From NCBI RefSeq assembly GCF_010728325.1, contig NZ_AP022570.1, positions 1,674,001 through 1,738,000 of the forward strand: 64,000 bases of DNA, given 5' to 3'. Source of the stretch: Mycolicibacterium poriferae (GTDB taxonomy: Bacteria > Actinomycetota > Actinomycetes > Mycobacteriales > Mycobacteriaceae). Of this stretch, positions 35,510 to 46,813 are shown piece after piece. The notes under the pieces were generated by a model. That model ran no database searches. It saw only the letters and a program-made list of their open reading frames with translations, and was not told the DNA's origin. The first letter of the stretch is position 1; the number at the start of each line of letters is the position of its first letter. The position numbers were made by a program, and so were the translations under genes.

Positions 35510-36277
35510 GTGATCTGGGACACGATGTTTCTCGTGCAGCCCACACAGCAGAAAGCTTGGCGAGCCGGTCGATTCTGGTGGGATTGGCCCCAGCCCAGCG
35601 AAACGACAGTGCAACCGCTTCGCGCGATGATCTTCGATCTCGACGCGCTGGCCGACATCGACACCGCAGGTCACCGCGCCGCGTTCAACGCGGCGTTCGA
35701 CGAGCTGAACCTCGGCATCCACTGGTCGGAGGCGCGGTACCGGCAGCTGCTCGCGCTCAGCGACGAACGCCGCCGGGTCGCCGCCGAGCTCCGCAAGCGT
35801 GGCATCGGCACCGAATGCGACGTGCTGGCGGAGTTGCTGGTCGACGAGGTCTGCGCGACCAAGGAGATGATTCTCGCCGAGACGATCCTGGACGCGGACA
35901 TCACCGCGCGGCCGGGAATGATCGACCTGATCACCGAGGCGTTCGGCGCCGGCATCGGCATCGGCATCGTCAGCAGCGGCAACCACGCCTGGGTGGAGCC
36001 GTTGGTGCGTCAACTGGTCGGCGACGGAGTCGTCGGCGCCGTGGTGACCGCCGACGACGCGCCGGCCGGCGAGCTGTATCGCGCGGCGCTGGCCGAACTC
36101 GGCGTCACCGCATCCGACTCGCTGGCCTTCGTGGCGTCCCCGGCGACTCAGCGGATGTGTACGTTGGCGGGCCTGGCCACTGTGCTGGTCGCCGACGGCA
36201 GCGCGCCCCTGCGGGTCGCCGACTGTCAGCGACTGCGTGACGCGTCGCCGCACGCCCGCCGCCCCTCAGCGGCCTGA
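35510..36277 (+). CDS. HAD-like protein, active site degenerate
   Basis: A 255-residue protein of the HAD phosphatase/phosphoglucomutase-like fold (AMIFDLDALADIDTAGHRAA is motif I, with the two Asp; GIGIGIVSSGNHAWVEPLV is motif II). The third motif should carry a Lys (often KPxP); here the corresponding stretch is VTADDAPAGELYRAAL with no Lys, and motif IV acidic residues are not obvious. It may therefore be a weak or non-catalytic member. The GTG 35510 start is preceded by GGGGGAGG at 35493-35500; the ATG at 35525 is an alternative. The upstream CCCCCACATGGGGG is a short palindrome in the gap from the response regulator. Confidence 0.7.
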   Translation: MIWDTMFLVQPTQQKAWRAGRFWWDWPQPSETTVQPLRAMIFDLDALADIDTAGHRAAFNAAFDELNLGIHWSEARYRQLLALSDERRRVAAELRKRGIGTECDVLAELLVDEVCATKEMILAETILDADITARPGMIDLITEAFGAGIGIGIVSSGNHAWVEPLVRQLVGDGVVGAVVTADDAPAGELYRAALAELGVTASDSLAFVASPATQRMCTLAGLATVLVADGSAPLRVADCQRLRDASPHARRPSAA

Positions 36278-36287
36278 CCAGATCGTC

Positions 36288-36342
36288 GAGACTGCGTCAG
36301 GTGCGGAGAAGTTCGAGTGGAGCGCGCCGCCAGCGCAGTCTC
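36288..36342. terminator. inverted repeat between convergent genes
   Basis: GAGACTGCG (36288-36296) and CGCAGTCTC (36334-36342) are perfect 9-base inverted arms around a 37-base spacer. They lie between the 3' ends of the HAD-like gene and mmsB, which converge. The loop is long and there is no T-run, so a bidirectional terminator is possible but not firm. Confidence 0.35.
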
Positions 36343-36358
36343 AACGTGACCGGGAAGG

Positions 36359-37231
36359 TCAGCCGCGCAGCATCTCGATGACGGCGCTGAAGTCCTTGTC
36401 GGCATGCTCGGCGGCGAACTGTTCGTAGATCTCGGCGGCATGACTGCCCAGCGGCGCCGACGAACCGGCGGACTGCACGGCCGCCATCGCCAGGCCGAGG
36501 TCCTTGTTCATCAACGCGGTGGCGAATCCGGGTTTGAAGTCGTTGTTGGCCGGCGACGTCGGAACCGGGCCCGGTACCGGACAGTTCGTGTGCACGGCCC
36601 AGCAGTTGCCGGTGGCCCCGTTGATGACGTCGAACAGCGACTGCGCCGGCAGTCCCAGCTTCTCGGCGAGCACGAAGGCTTCACCGATGGCGATCTGCTG
36701 CACGGCCAACACCATGTTGTTGCACAACTTGGCGGCCTGTCCGGCGCCCGACGCGCCGCAGTGGATCATCTTGCCCGCCAGGGGATCCAGCACCGGCGTG
36801 GCCCGCGCGAACGCCGACTCGTCACCGCCCACCATGAATGCCAGCGTGCCGGCGGTCGCACCCTTGATTCCCCCGGACACCGGGGCGTCGATCTGAGCCA
36901 GCCCACGCTCGGTCGCCTGCGTGTTGACGGCGCGGGCGTCGTCGACGGAGATCGTGGACGTGTCGATCAGCAGCGCACCGGATGACGCCGCGGGAACCAC
37001 CTCGGCGTAGACGCTCTTGACGATGTCGCCGTTGGGCAGCGACGTGATCACCACGTCGGCTCCGGCGACCGCGTCCGCGGCGGTGTCGAACACGGTGGCT
37101 CCCTTGGCCTCGGCGGCCTCTTTCAGCGCGGTCACCGGATCGAAGCCGTGCACGGTGTGGCCGGCCGAGACCAGGTTGGCCGCCATGGGTCCGCCCATGT
37201 TGCCCAGCCCCAGGAACGCGATCGTCGTCAT
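36359..37231 (-). CDS. mmsB: 3-hydroxyisobutyrate dehydrogenase
   Basis: A 290-residue beta-hydroxyacid dehydrogenase that oxidises 3-hydroxyisobutyrate to methylmalonate semialdehyde with NAD+ in valine breakdown. The dinucleotide motif is FLGLGNMGGPMAANLVSAGH (7-26), the substrate-binding motif is DAPVSGGIKGATAGTLAFMV, and the catalytic Lys is in GASGAGQAAKLCNNMVLA. It is the last gene of the mmsA-acyl-CoA dehydrogenase-mmsB operon. Order and strand match M. tuberculosis Rv0753c-Rv0751c. Confidence 0.95.
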   Translation of the reverse strand: MTTIAFLGLGNMGGPMAANLVSAGHTVHGFDPVTALKEAAEAKGATVFDTAADAVAGADVVITSLPNGDIVKSVYAEVVPAASSGALLIDTSTISVDDARAVNTQATERGLAQIDAPVSGGIKGATAGTLAFMVGGDESAFARATPVLDPLAGKMIHCGASGAGQAAKLCNNMVLAVQQIAIGEAFVLAEKLGLPAQSLFDVINGATGNCWAVHTNCPVPGPVPTSPANNDFKPGFATALMNKDLGLAMAAVQSAGSSAPLGSHAAEIYEQFAAEHADKDFSAVIEMLRG

Positions 37232-37250
37232 GTGTTCTCCCGTCGCTTCG

Positions 37251-38414
37251 TTACGACGCGCGTGCCCGGGCGGCCGCTGACCGTCCGATGACCACCCGCA
37301 TGATTTCGTTGGTGCCTTCCAGGATGCGGTGCACCCGCAGATCCCGGACGATCTTCTCCAGCCCGTACTCGCGCAGATAGCCGTAACCGCCGTGCAGTTG
37401 AAGCGCCTTGTCGGCGACCTCGAAGCAGGCGTCGGTGACGTGGAGCTTGGCCATCGCACACAGTTCGACCTTGTCGGGGTGGGAATCGTCGAGGGCTCGG
37501 GCGGCGCGCCACAGCATCATCCGCGAGGTCTCCAGCGCTGTTGCCATGTCGGCCAGCGTGAATCGGATGGTCGGCTCGTCGAGGAGAGCGCCGCCGAAGG
37601 CCTGCCGGTCGGCCAGATAGGCGGCGGCCTTGTCGTAGGCGGCCTGCGCACCGCCCAGCGAGCACGCGGCGATGTTGATGCGGCCACCGTTGAGACCGTT
37701 CATCGCGATGCCGAATCCGGTGCCTTCGCCGTCGGTGCCACCGAGCATCGCCTCGGCCGGCACCCGGGCCCCTTCCAGGATGACCTGCCGCGTGGGCTGG
37801 GCGTTCCAGCCCATCTTCTGCTCGTCGGCTCCGAAGCTCAGCCCGGGGGTGTCCTTGTCCACCAGGAAGGCCGAGATGCCCCGCGGCCCTTCGCCTCCGG
37901 TGCGGGCCATGATCAGGTAGACGTCCGAGGAACCCGCGCCGGAGATGAATTGTTTGACGCCGTCGAGCACATAGTCCGACCCGGAGCGAATCGCCTTGGT
38001 GCGCAGCGCACTTGCGTCGGAGCCGGCGCCCGGCTCGGTCAGGCAGTAGCTGGCGATCGCCTCCATCGAGGCCAGCCGCGGCACCCAGCTCTTGCGCTGC
38101 TCCGGCGTGCCGAACGAGTCCACCATCCATGCGCACATGTTGTGGATCGACAGGAACGCCGACACCGTCGGGTCGGCGCTGGCGAGCTTCTCGAAGATTC
38201 GCACCGCGTCGATGCGCCGCAGCCCGCTGCCGCCGACGTCCTCGCGGCAGTAGATCGCGGCCATGCCGAGTTCGGCGGCCTCCCGCAGCGCGTCGGTGGG
38301 GAAGTGGTGGCTCTGATCCCAGTCGAGGGCATGCGGAGCCAGCCGCTTGTCGGCGAACGCGGCCGCCGTTTCGGCGATCACCCGTTCGTCCTCGTCGAGG
38401 CCGAAATAGTCCAT
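37251..38414 (-). CDS. isobutyryl-CoA dehydrogenase (FadE9-like acyl-CoA dehydrogenase)
   Basis: A 387-residue FAD-dependent acyl-CoA dehydrogenase. The signatures AYCLTEPGAGSDASALRTKA (about 129-148) and the C-terminal LQLHGGYGYLREYGLEKIVR are typical; the catalytic base is the Glu in RILEGTNEIMR. Placement between mmsA and mmsB makes isobutyryl-CoA to methacrylyl-CoA the most likely reaction. It corresponds to FadE9 (Rv0752c). Gaps to the neighbours are 12 and 19 bases. Confidence 0.93.
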   Translation of the reverse strand: MDYFGLDEDERVIAETAAAFADKRLAPHALDWDQSHHFPTDALREAAELGMAAIYCREDVGGSGLRRIDAVRIFEKLASADPTVSAFLSIHNMCAWMVDSFGTPEQRKSWVPRLASMEAIASYCLTEPGAGSDASALRTKAIRSGSDYVLDGVKQFISGAGSSDVYLIMARTGGEGPRGISAFLVDKDTPGLSFGADEQKMGWNAQPTRQVILEGARVPAEAMLGGTDGEGTGFGIAMNGLNGGRINIAACSLGGAQAAYDKAAAYLADRQAFGGALLDEPTIRFTLADMATALETSRMMLWRAARALDDSHPDKVELCAMAKLHVTDACFEVADKALQLHGGYGYLREYGLEKIVRDLRVHRILEGTNEIMRVVIGRSAAARARAS

Positions 38415-38426
38415 CAGTGCGGGTGC

Positions 38427-39947
38427 TTACTTCATGGTGGGGATGACGAACTCAGCCCCGTCCTTGATGCCCGACGGCCAGCGCGACGTGACGGTCTTGA
38501 CCTTGGTGTAGAACTGGATCGACGCCGGTCCGTGCTGGTTGAGGTCGCCGAATCCGGAGCGCTTCCAACCGCCGAAGGTGTGATAGGCCACCGGAACCGG
38601 GATCGGCACGTTGACCCCGACCATGCCGACCTGGACGTTGGCCACGAAGTCGCGGGCCGCGTCGCCGTCGCGGGTGAAGATCGCCACCCCGTTGCCGTAT
38701 TCGTGCTTGCTCGGCAGGCTCAGGGCCTCGTCGTAGTCCTTGGCCCGCACGATGCACAGCACCGGACCGAAGATCTCGTCGGTGTAGATCGACATGTCGG
38801 TCGTGACGTGGTCGAACAGGGTGGGCCCGATGAAGTAGCCGCCGGAGAGATCCTGGTCGTCGAAAGTCAGCTCGTCGGAGGTACGTTCGCGGCCGTCGAC
38901 CACCAGGTCGGCACCGGCCTCCACGCCCTGGCCGATGTAGTCGCGCACCCGCTTGAGCGCGGCCTCGGTGACCAGCGGTCCGTAGTCGGCCTTGGGGTCC
39001 AGGCTGTGCCCGACGCGCAACTGGTTGATGCGCTCCACCAGGCGGTTGCGCAGCCGGTTCGCCGTCTCCTCGCCGACCGGTACCGCGACGCTGATCGCCA
39101 TGCAGCGTTCACCGGCGCTGCCGTAGCCGGCGCCGATCAGCGCGTCGACGGCCTGATCGAGATCGGCGTCGGGCATCACGATCATGTGGTTCTTGGCGCC
39201 ACCGAAGCACTGCGACCGCTTCCCGTTGGCCGCGGCGGTGGAGTAGATGTACTGCGCGATGTCGGAGCTGCCGACGAACCCGACCCCCTGGATGTCGGGG
39301 TGGGTGAGGATGGCGTCGACGGCCTCCTTGTCGCCGTGCACGACCTGGAACACCCCGGCGGGCAGACCGGCCTCGAGGAACAGCTCGGCCAGGCGCACCG
39401 GCACCGACGGATCGCGCTCGGAGGGCTTGAGGATGAACGCGTTGCCGCAGGCCAGGGCCGGACCGGCTTTCCACAGCGGGATCATGGCCGGGAAGTTGAA
39501 GGGCGTGATGCCCGCGACCACGCCGAGCGGCTGGCGCAGCGAATAGACGTCGATGCCCGAGCCGGCGCCCTCGGTGTACTCCCCCTTGAGCAGGTGGGGG
39601 ATGCCGATGGCGAACTCGATGACCTCGATGCCGCGCTGGATGTCGCCCTTGGCGTCCGGAATGGTCTTGCCGTGCTCGAGGCTGAGCAGCTCGGCCAGTT
39701 CCTCGGTGTGGGCGTTGACCAGTTCGATGAACTTCATCATCACCCGGGCGCGGCGCTGCGGGTTCCAGGCGGCCCACTCTTTCTGGGCTTCGACCGCCGA
39801 GGTGACGGCGGTGTCGACGTCGGCCGCGCTGGCGAGGACGACCTGCGACTGCACCTGGCCGGTGCTGGGGTTCATCACGTCGGCGGTCCGGGTGGACGCC
39901 AGCTCGGTGCGCTTGCCGTCGATGAAGTGGGGGATCCGTGTGGTCAT
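38427..39947 (-). CDS. mmsA: methylmalonate-semialdehyde dehydrogenase (CoA-acylating)
   Basis: A 506-residue aldehyde dehydrogenase that converts methylmalonate semialdehyde to propionyl-CoA. The catalytic Cys282 lies in YGSAGERCMAISVAV. As usual for this subfamily, the general-base Glu is absent from FGGAKNHMIVMPDA, since CoA resolves the thioester. ITPFNFPAMIPLW supports the family. It is first in the operon. ATG 39947 lies 22 bases from an extended palindrome that may be its operator. Confidence 0.96.
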   Translation of the reverse strand: MTTRIPHFIDGKRTELASTRTADVMNPSTGQVQSQVVLASAADVDTAVTSAVEAQKEWAAWNPQRRARVMMKFIELVNAHTEELAELLSLEHGKTIPDAKGDIQRGIEVIEFAIGIPHLLKGEYTEGAGSGIDVYSLRQPLGVVAGITPFNFPAMIPLWKAGPALACGNAFILKPSERDPSVPVRLAELFLEAGLPAGVFQVVHGDKEAVDAILTHPDIQGVGFVGSSDIAQYIYSTAAANGKRSQCFGGAKNHMIVMPDADLDQAVDALIGAGYGSAGERCMAISVAVPVGEETANRLRNRLVERINQLRVGHSLDPKADYGPLVTEAALKRVRDYIGQGVEAGADLVVDGRERTSDELTFDDQDLSGGYFIGPTLFDHVTTDMSIYTDEIFGPVLCIVRAKDYDEALSLPSKHEYGNGVAIFTRDGDAARDFVANVQVGMVGVNVPIPVPVAYHTFGGWKRSGFGDLNQHGPASIQFYTKVKTVTSRWPSGIKDGAEFVIPTMK

Positions 39948-39968
39948 GCTCAAGCCTTCCGCGTCGAT

Positions 39969-39984
39969 ACTTGGATATCCTAGT
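39969..39984. promoter_or_regulatory. palindrome upstream of mmsA
   Basis: ACTTGGATATCCTAGT is a 16-bp palindrome around GGATATCC with a single asymmetric pair. It lies 22 bases before the mmsA start, close to where a -10/+1 region would be, so a repressor bound there would block transcription of the valine-catabolism operon. The regulator is not encoded next to it. Confidence 0.5.
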
Positions 39985-40029
39985 AATTGGCCGGCGGGGA
40001 TGGCAAGAGGTTCCCGACGCGGACCGCGC

Positions 40030-42531
<2,502 letters not shown>

Positions 42532-42615
42532 GGGGGAGGGGTTCCTTCCGGTCGGAGATGGCGTCGGTGCGGTATCAGCGTCTCAGTCACCGGGGGTACC
42601 CGCGGCGCAGCCGGG

Positions 42616-44091
42616 TCAGTCTCCCTCGCCGGCGGTCATCGGTGCGTCGGGGGCCGGCGCCTGCAGCGGAAGACAGACGATGAATGTCGTGTCGCCGGGC
42701 TTGGACTGCACCGACAGATTGCCGAGGTGTTTCTTGACGACGATCTGCCAGGCCAGGTCCAGACCCAGCCCGGTACCTTCGCCGAACGGCTTGGTGGTGA
42801 AGAACGGTGTGAAGATGCGCTCGATGTTGTCCTCGGGGATGCCGGGCCCGGTGTCGCCGATCTCCACCCGGATCATGTCCTCGTTCTCCCGCCTGGTGCG
42901 GATGGTCAACGTGCCGTGGCCGTCCATCGCCTGGATCGCGTTGTCGATGATGTTCGTCCACACCTGGTTGAGATCACCCGGGTAACAGAGCAGTTCGGGA
43001 AGCGACGTGTCCTTCTCCCACACCAGCTCGACCGGTTTGTCCTTGCCGACCTTGTCGCCGAAGATCGTCTTGACGGTGCTGTAGAGCAACTCGTGCACGT
43101 TGGCGCTCTGGTATTCGGCACGGTCCATCTGCGAGTACTGCTTGGCGCCGGCCAGCAGTGCCGAGATCCGCTTGCTGGCCTCGGCGATCTGGTTCATCAG
43201 CAGCTCGTTGTCGATGGTGTACTTCAACCAGCCGATCGCTCCGGGCAGCGTCGCCGAGCAGTCGACGTCGTCGATCGACGCCTGCACCCGTTCCAGCCAG
43301 TCCACGTCCAGGCCGGCCTCGACGAACGTGGGGGCGTAGTCCCAGGCGCTGGAGATGCCGTGTGACTCCAGCCAGTCGCCGATGTGGTCCTCCCGGTCGG
43401 AGGTCTCCAGCGCGGTGAGCTCCTGGGACTTCGACTTGGCGACCTGTTCGGCGACCTCGTCCTGGATGCTGACCAGCACCTTCAGCGCGGCGGGGGTGAA
43501 TTTGCCCTCGGCCAGCATGGCCAGCTTGTGGCGCATCTTGCCGACCCCTTCGCGCAGGTCGGCCACCGCGCGGGCGGTCGCGCCGGCGGGGTTGTTGAGC
43601 TGGTGGGTCAGCCCGGCGGACAGCTGACCCAGAGCCAGCAGCTTCTCGCGCTGCCCCACGATCTGGCGCTGCCGCATCCCGCCGACCATGTGGCCTTCGA
43701 GCAGGTGCACCGCCATCGGGAACTCGTCGCGCATGAACCGGGCGAACGCGTCGGCGTCGAGGACGAAGAACCGCGATGGGCGGGTCACCCGCACCGAGGC
43801 CTGGTAGACGTGCTCTTCACCGGGGATGTAGGCCGACCAGGCCCCGCAGTACACCCCGCGCTGCGACGTCCGGTTGGTCTCGATGTCCACACCGCCGGAC
43901 CGCTTGGACATGACCAACTCGCCGTCGATCAGCACGTAGAAGCAGGTGGCGGGTTCGCCCTCGACGTGGATAGGCCCGGGTTCGAACGTCGCGATGTGAC
44001 CGTTCTCGCACAGAATCTGCAGCTGGCGGTCGGACAGTGCCTCGAACAGGAACAGGCTGCGCAGCTCATCGGGCAGGCATTTCTCACCCAT
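42616..44091 (-). CDS. histidine kinase with cyclic-nucleotide-binding-like sensor
   Basis: A 491-residue soluble kinase. Residues of about 10-130 form a cNMP/CRP-type beta-barrel (FLFEALSDRQLQILCENGHI, CFYVLIDGELVMSKRSGGVD), with a Cys-rich part (Cys28, Cys50, Cys82). A HisKA-like segment contains His163 in LGQLSAGLTHQLNNPAG, and the HATPase_c domain has LNQVWTNIIDNAIQAMDG, IGDTGPGIPEDN and PFGEGTGLGLDLAWQIV. The phospho-acceptor context HQLNNP is typical of ATP-binding kinases with HExxNP-type motifs. It lies downstream of the fused response regulator-flavoprotein gene, 109 bases away on the same strand, and is its obvious partner. Confidence 0.9.
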   Translation of the reverse strand: MGEKCLPDELRSLFLFEALSDRQLQILCENGHIATFEPGPIHVEGEPATCFYVLIDGELVMSKRSGGVDIETNRTSQRGVYCGAWSAYIPGEEHVYQASVRVTRPSRFFVLDADAFARFMRDEFPMAVHLLEGHMVGGMRQRQIVGQREKLLALGQLSAGLTHQLNNPAGATARAVADLREGVGKMRHKLAMLAEGKFTPAALKVLVSIQDEVAEQVAKSKSQELTALETSDREDHIGDWLESHGISSAWDYAPTFVEAGLDVDWLERVQASIDDVDCSATLPGAIGWLKYTIDNELLMNQIAEASKRISALLAGAKQYSQMDRAEYQSANVHELLYSTVKTIFGDKVGKDKPVELVWEKDTSLPELLCYPGDLNQVWTNIIDNAIQAMDGHGTLTIRTRRENEDMIRVEIGDTGPGIPEDNIERIFTPFFTTKPFGEGTGLGLDLAWQIVVKKHLGNLSVQSKPGDTTFIVCLPLQAPAPDAPMTAGEGD

Positions 44092-44200
44092 GGTGGATCC
44101 TTCCCACGGTCAACTCGGAACCTGCTGTGTCGGAGTGTGCAGGGGCGGTAAAGAGGTGAAACGCGAATCACCCGGTGTGGATTCCATGACCGGCCCGGCC

Positions 44201-45865
44201 CTACGTCTCGGCCAGGTAGCGGTGCACGAGCATGACGGCCATCGACCCCTCGCCGACCGCGGCGGCCACCCGCTTGGCGGAGTCGGCGCGCACATCGCCG
44301 GCCACGAACACCCCTGGCACGCTGGACTCCAGGTGGTGCGGCGGGCGATCCAGGGTCCATCCGCTGACGTCGCGCAGGTCCGGGCCGGCAACGACGAATC
44401 CGTGGTCGTCGCGCACCACGACGCCGTCGAGCCAGTCGGTGCGCGGTTCGGCGCCGATGAAGATGAACATCCGGCCGCAGTGGAACTCCTCGCGTTCGCC
44501 GGTCTGGTTGTTCTCCAGACAGATGCTCTCCAGGTGTCCGTCCCCCTTCACCGCGTGCACCACGGTGTAGGGCAACTCCTTGATGTTGTCCTGGGCCCGG
44601 ATCTGCTGGATCAGGTAGTGCGACATCGAGTCTTCGAGGGTGCGCCGGCTGACGATGGTCACCGACTTGGCGGTGCGGGCCAGATACATCGCGGCCTGCC
44701 CGGCCGAGTTGGCGCCGCCGATGACATAGACCTCGTCGTCCTCGCAGTCCGACGCCACCGACGTGGTCGCGCCGTAGTAGACGCCGGCACCGGTCAGATC
44801 CGCGCACCCCTCCGCAGACAGCTGGCGGTATTCCACCCCCATCGCGAGGATCACCGCGCGCGTGCCGATCGAGCGGCCGTCGGACAGATGCACCGTGCGG
44901 GCGTTGCCGTCGATGTCCAGACCGGTGACCTCGGCGGCGGTGATCAGTTCGGCGGAGAACTTCTCGGCCTGCCGACGGGCGCGCTCGGCGAGCTGAGACC
45001 CCGGAACGCCGTCGGGGAAGCCGAGGTAGTTCTCGATGCGGGAGCTCTGGCCGGCCTGTCCGCCGGTGGCGGTCCGTTCGATGAGGACGGTCTTGAGCCC
45101 CTCGGATGCCCCGTAGACGGCGGCGGCCAGGCCGGCGGGCCCACCGCCGACGACGACGAGGTCGTAGAAGTCACCCGCCGGGGTCGTCGTGAGGCCCAGC
45201 GTCGCGGCCAGCTCCGCGTCGGTGGGGTCGACCAGCGTCTCGCCCTGCTCGGTGATCACCACCGGCAGGGTCAGACCGTCCTGGCCCGCGGCTTCGAGCA
45301 GTTGGGCGCCACGCGGCTCGTCGGACCGAAACCACGTGTAGTACAGCCGGTTTCGCGCCAGGAACTCACGCACCTCCGACGACCGGGCGTTCCACGGGTG
45401 CCCGATGATCTTGGTGTGCGGGATGGCCCGGTCGCCGGCCGCCCGCCACGCCTCGATCAGCGCGTCGATGACCGGGTAGAGCTTCTCCTGCGGGGGGTCC
45501 CAGGGCTTGAGCAGATAGTGGTCGAGGTCGACGACGTTGATCGCGTCGATCGCGGCGTGGGTGTCGGCGTAGGCGGTGAGCAGCACGCGCCGGGCCGCCG
45601 GGTAGACATCCATCGCGGCTTCGAGGAACTCGATGCCGCTCATCTGCGGCATCCGGTAGTCGGCGACGAACACCGCGACCGTCTCGCCGCGCAGCTTCAA
45701 CTCGTTCAAGGTTTCCAGCGCGTCGGGGCCCGACTCGGCGCGCACGATGCGGAACTTCTCGCCGTAGTGCCGACGAAGGTCGCGGGCTACGGCACGGGAC
45801 ACCGCGGGGTCGTCGTCGACGGTGAGGATCACCGGTTTGCGGGGCTGGTGCTCAGGTCCAGTCAT
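44201..45865 (-). CDS. response regulator fused to a thioredoxin-reductase-like flavoprotein
   Basis: A 554-residue three-part protein. Residues 10-135 are a receiver domain (VDDDP, phospho-acceptor Asp69 in FVADYRMPQM, Lys in YLLKPWD). Residues of about 150-235 look like a glutaredoxin/thioredoxin-fold region (IIGHPWNARSSEVREFLARN). From about 238 on is an FAD/NAD(P)H reductase (VVVGGGPAGLAAAVYGASEG, TGGQAGQSSRIENYLGFPDG, VYVIGGANSAGQAAMYLA, GVFVAGDVRADSAKRV). At the place of the thioredoxin-reductase CATC motif the sequence is YYGATTSVASDC, so both redox cysteines are missing. The flavin may pass electrons to another acceptor or sense redox state. This fusion type is known in databases, but its role is not. 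Confidence 0.9.
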   Translation of the reverse strand: MTGPEHQPRKPVILTVDDDPAVSRAVARDLRRHYGEKFRIVRAESGPDALETLNELKLRGETVAVFVADYRMPQMSGIEFLEAAMDVYPAARRVLLTAYADTHAAIDAINVVDLDHYLLKPWDPPQEKLYPVIDALIEAWRAAGDRAIPHTKIIGHPWNARSSEVREFLARNRLYYTWFRSDEPRGAQLLEAAGQDGLTLPVVITEQGETLVDPTDAELAATLGLTTTPAGDFYDLVVVGGGPAGLAAAVYGASEGLKTVLIERTATGGQAGQSSRIENYLGFPDGVPGSQLAERARRQAEKFSAELITAAEVTGLDIDGNARTVHLSDGRSIGTRAVILAMGVEYRQLSAEGCADLTGAGVYYGATTSVASDCEDDEVYVIGGANSAGQAAMYLARTAKSVTIVSRRTLEDSMSHYLIQQIRAQDNIKELPYTVVHAVKGDGHLESICLENNQTGEREEFHCGRMFIFIGAEPRTDWLDGVVVRDDHGFVVAGPDLRDVSGWTLDRPPHHLESSVPGVFVAGDVRADSAKRVAAAVGEGSMAVMLVHRYLAET

Positions 45866-45952
45866 CGCCTCAAGTATGCGCCCCGTGTCCAGCGGAAATC
45901 GCGGTCGGGTTGGCGGGCGAACGGTACCCTTCCCCGCCGCGGCGGAGCGGCC

Positions 45953-45964
45953 TAGCGTAGGTGC
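45953..45964 (+). promoter_or_regulatory. -10 element of a probable leaderless promoter
   Basis: TAGCGT at 45953-45958 is followed by six bases (AGGTGC) and then the ATG of the universal stress protein. This spacing would put the transcription start on or at the A of the start codon, a leaderless arrangement that is common in mycobacteria. No strong -35 element is visible. Confidence 0.5.
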
Positions 45965-46813
45965 ATGCCGACCAACGTGATCGTGGGATACGACGGCTCG
46001 CCCTCGGCGGGTGAGGCCATCAGCGCCGGGGCGTCGCTGTTCCCCGAGGCGCACGCCTGGGTGGTGTACGTCTGGACTCCGCCCTTCGGCAGCACGAGGT
46101 TGCGTCGGCGGTTACGCACCTCGGCTCGCGACATCGACGACCTGGTCGAGTTGATCGAGCGGGAAGGACAGCGGGAGGCCGACGCCATCGCCGCCGCCGG
46201 AGTCGCGTTGGCCACCGCGGCCGAGTGGGACGCCGAACCGCTCGTCAATCGCACGATGGGATCGGACGGCCTGCGCCTAGCGCAACTTGCCGAGCAGTTG
46301 CACGGCGACGCCATCGTCGTGGGCAGCCGGGGTCTCAGCGGTACCGACGCGGTCCTGGGCAGTGTGTCCGACCTGGTCGTGCATTACGCGACGGTGCCGG
46401 TGCTGGTGGTGCCCAATCCGCTGCTGATCACGGGGTTCGAGGCGCTGCGCGAGGGGCCGGTGGTGGTGGGCTACGACGGTTCCGACGGCGCCGAGAAGGC
46501 GCTCGACAGCGCGCGCCGGCTGTTCCCGGGCCGGCGCCTGCTGCTCGCCGCGGTCCGCGACGGGGACGAGGACGTGCCGGTGGGTCCCGCGGCGCGGGAC
46601 GCCGAGCTGCTGTCCCTGCGGATGCCGAAGCTGGCCGGCCCGGCGTCCCGGGTGGCGGCGGACCTGCTCGTCGAGTGCGCTGACCAGCACGACGCCGCGG
46701 TGCTGGTCGTCGGCTCGCGGGGACGCTCGACCATCCGCGAGGTGCTGCTCGGAAGCGTCGCGCGCGGAGCGGTACACCGCACACACCGCCCGGTGCTCGT
46801 CGTGCACGGATGA
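45965..46813 (+). CDS. universal stress protein, two domains
   Basis: A 282-residue tandem UspA protein. The first domain starts NVIVGYDGSPSAGEAI and ends with the ATP-binding loop VVGSRGLSGTDAVLGSVSD; the second starts VVVGYDGSDGAEKALDSARR and ends VVGSRGRSTIREVLLGSVA. Both have the G-X2-G-X9-G-S/T pattern that binds ATP. It diverges from the response regulator-flavoprotein gene and converges on the SRPBCC-like gene, whose stop abuts it with no gap. Dual-domain Usp proteins in mycobacteria are usually under DosR or stress control, but no DosR box is seen directly here. Confidence 0.92.
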   Translation: MPTNVIVGYDGSPSAGEAISAGASLFPEAHAWVVYVWTPPFGSTRLRRRLRTSARDIDDLVELIEREGQREADAIAAAGVALATAAEWDAEPLVNRTMGSDGLRLAQLAEQLHGDAIVVGSRGLSGTDAVLGSVSDLVVHYATVPVLVVPNPLLITGFEALREGPVVVGYDGSDGAEKALDSARRLFPGRRLLLAAVRDGDEDVPVGPAARDAELLSLRMPKLAGPASRVAADLLVECADQHDAAVLVVGSRGRSTIREVLLGSVARGAVHRTHRPVLVVHG

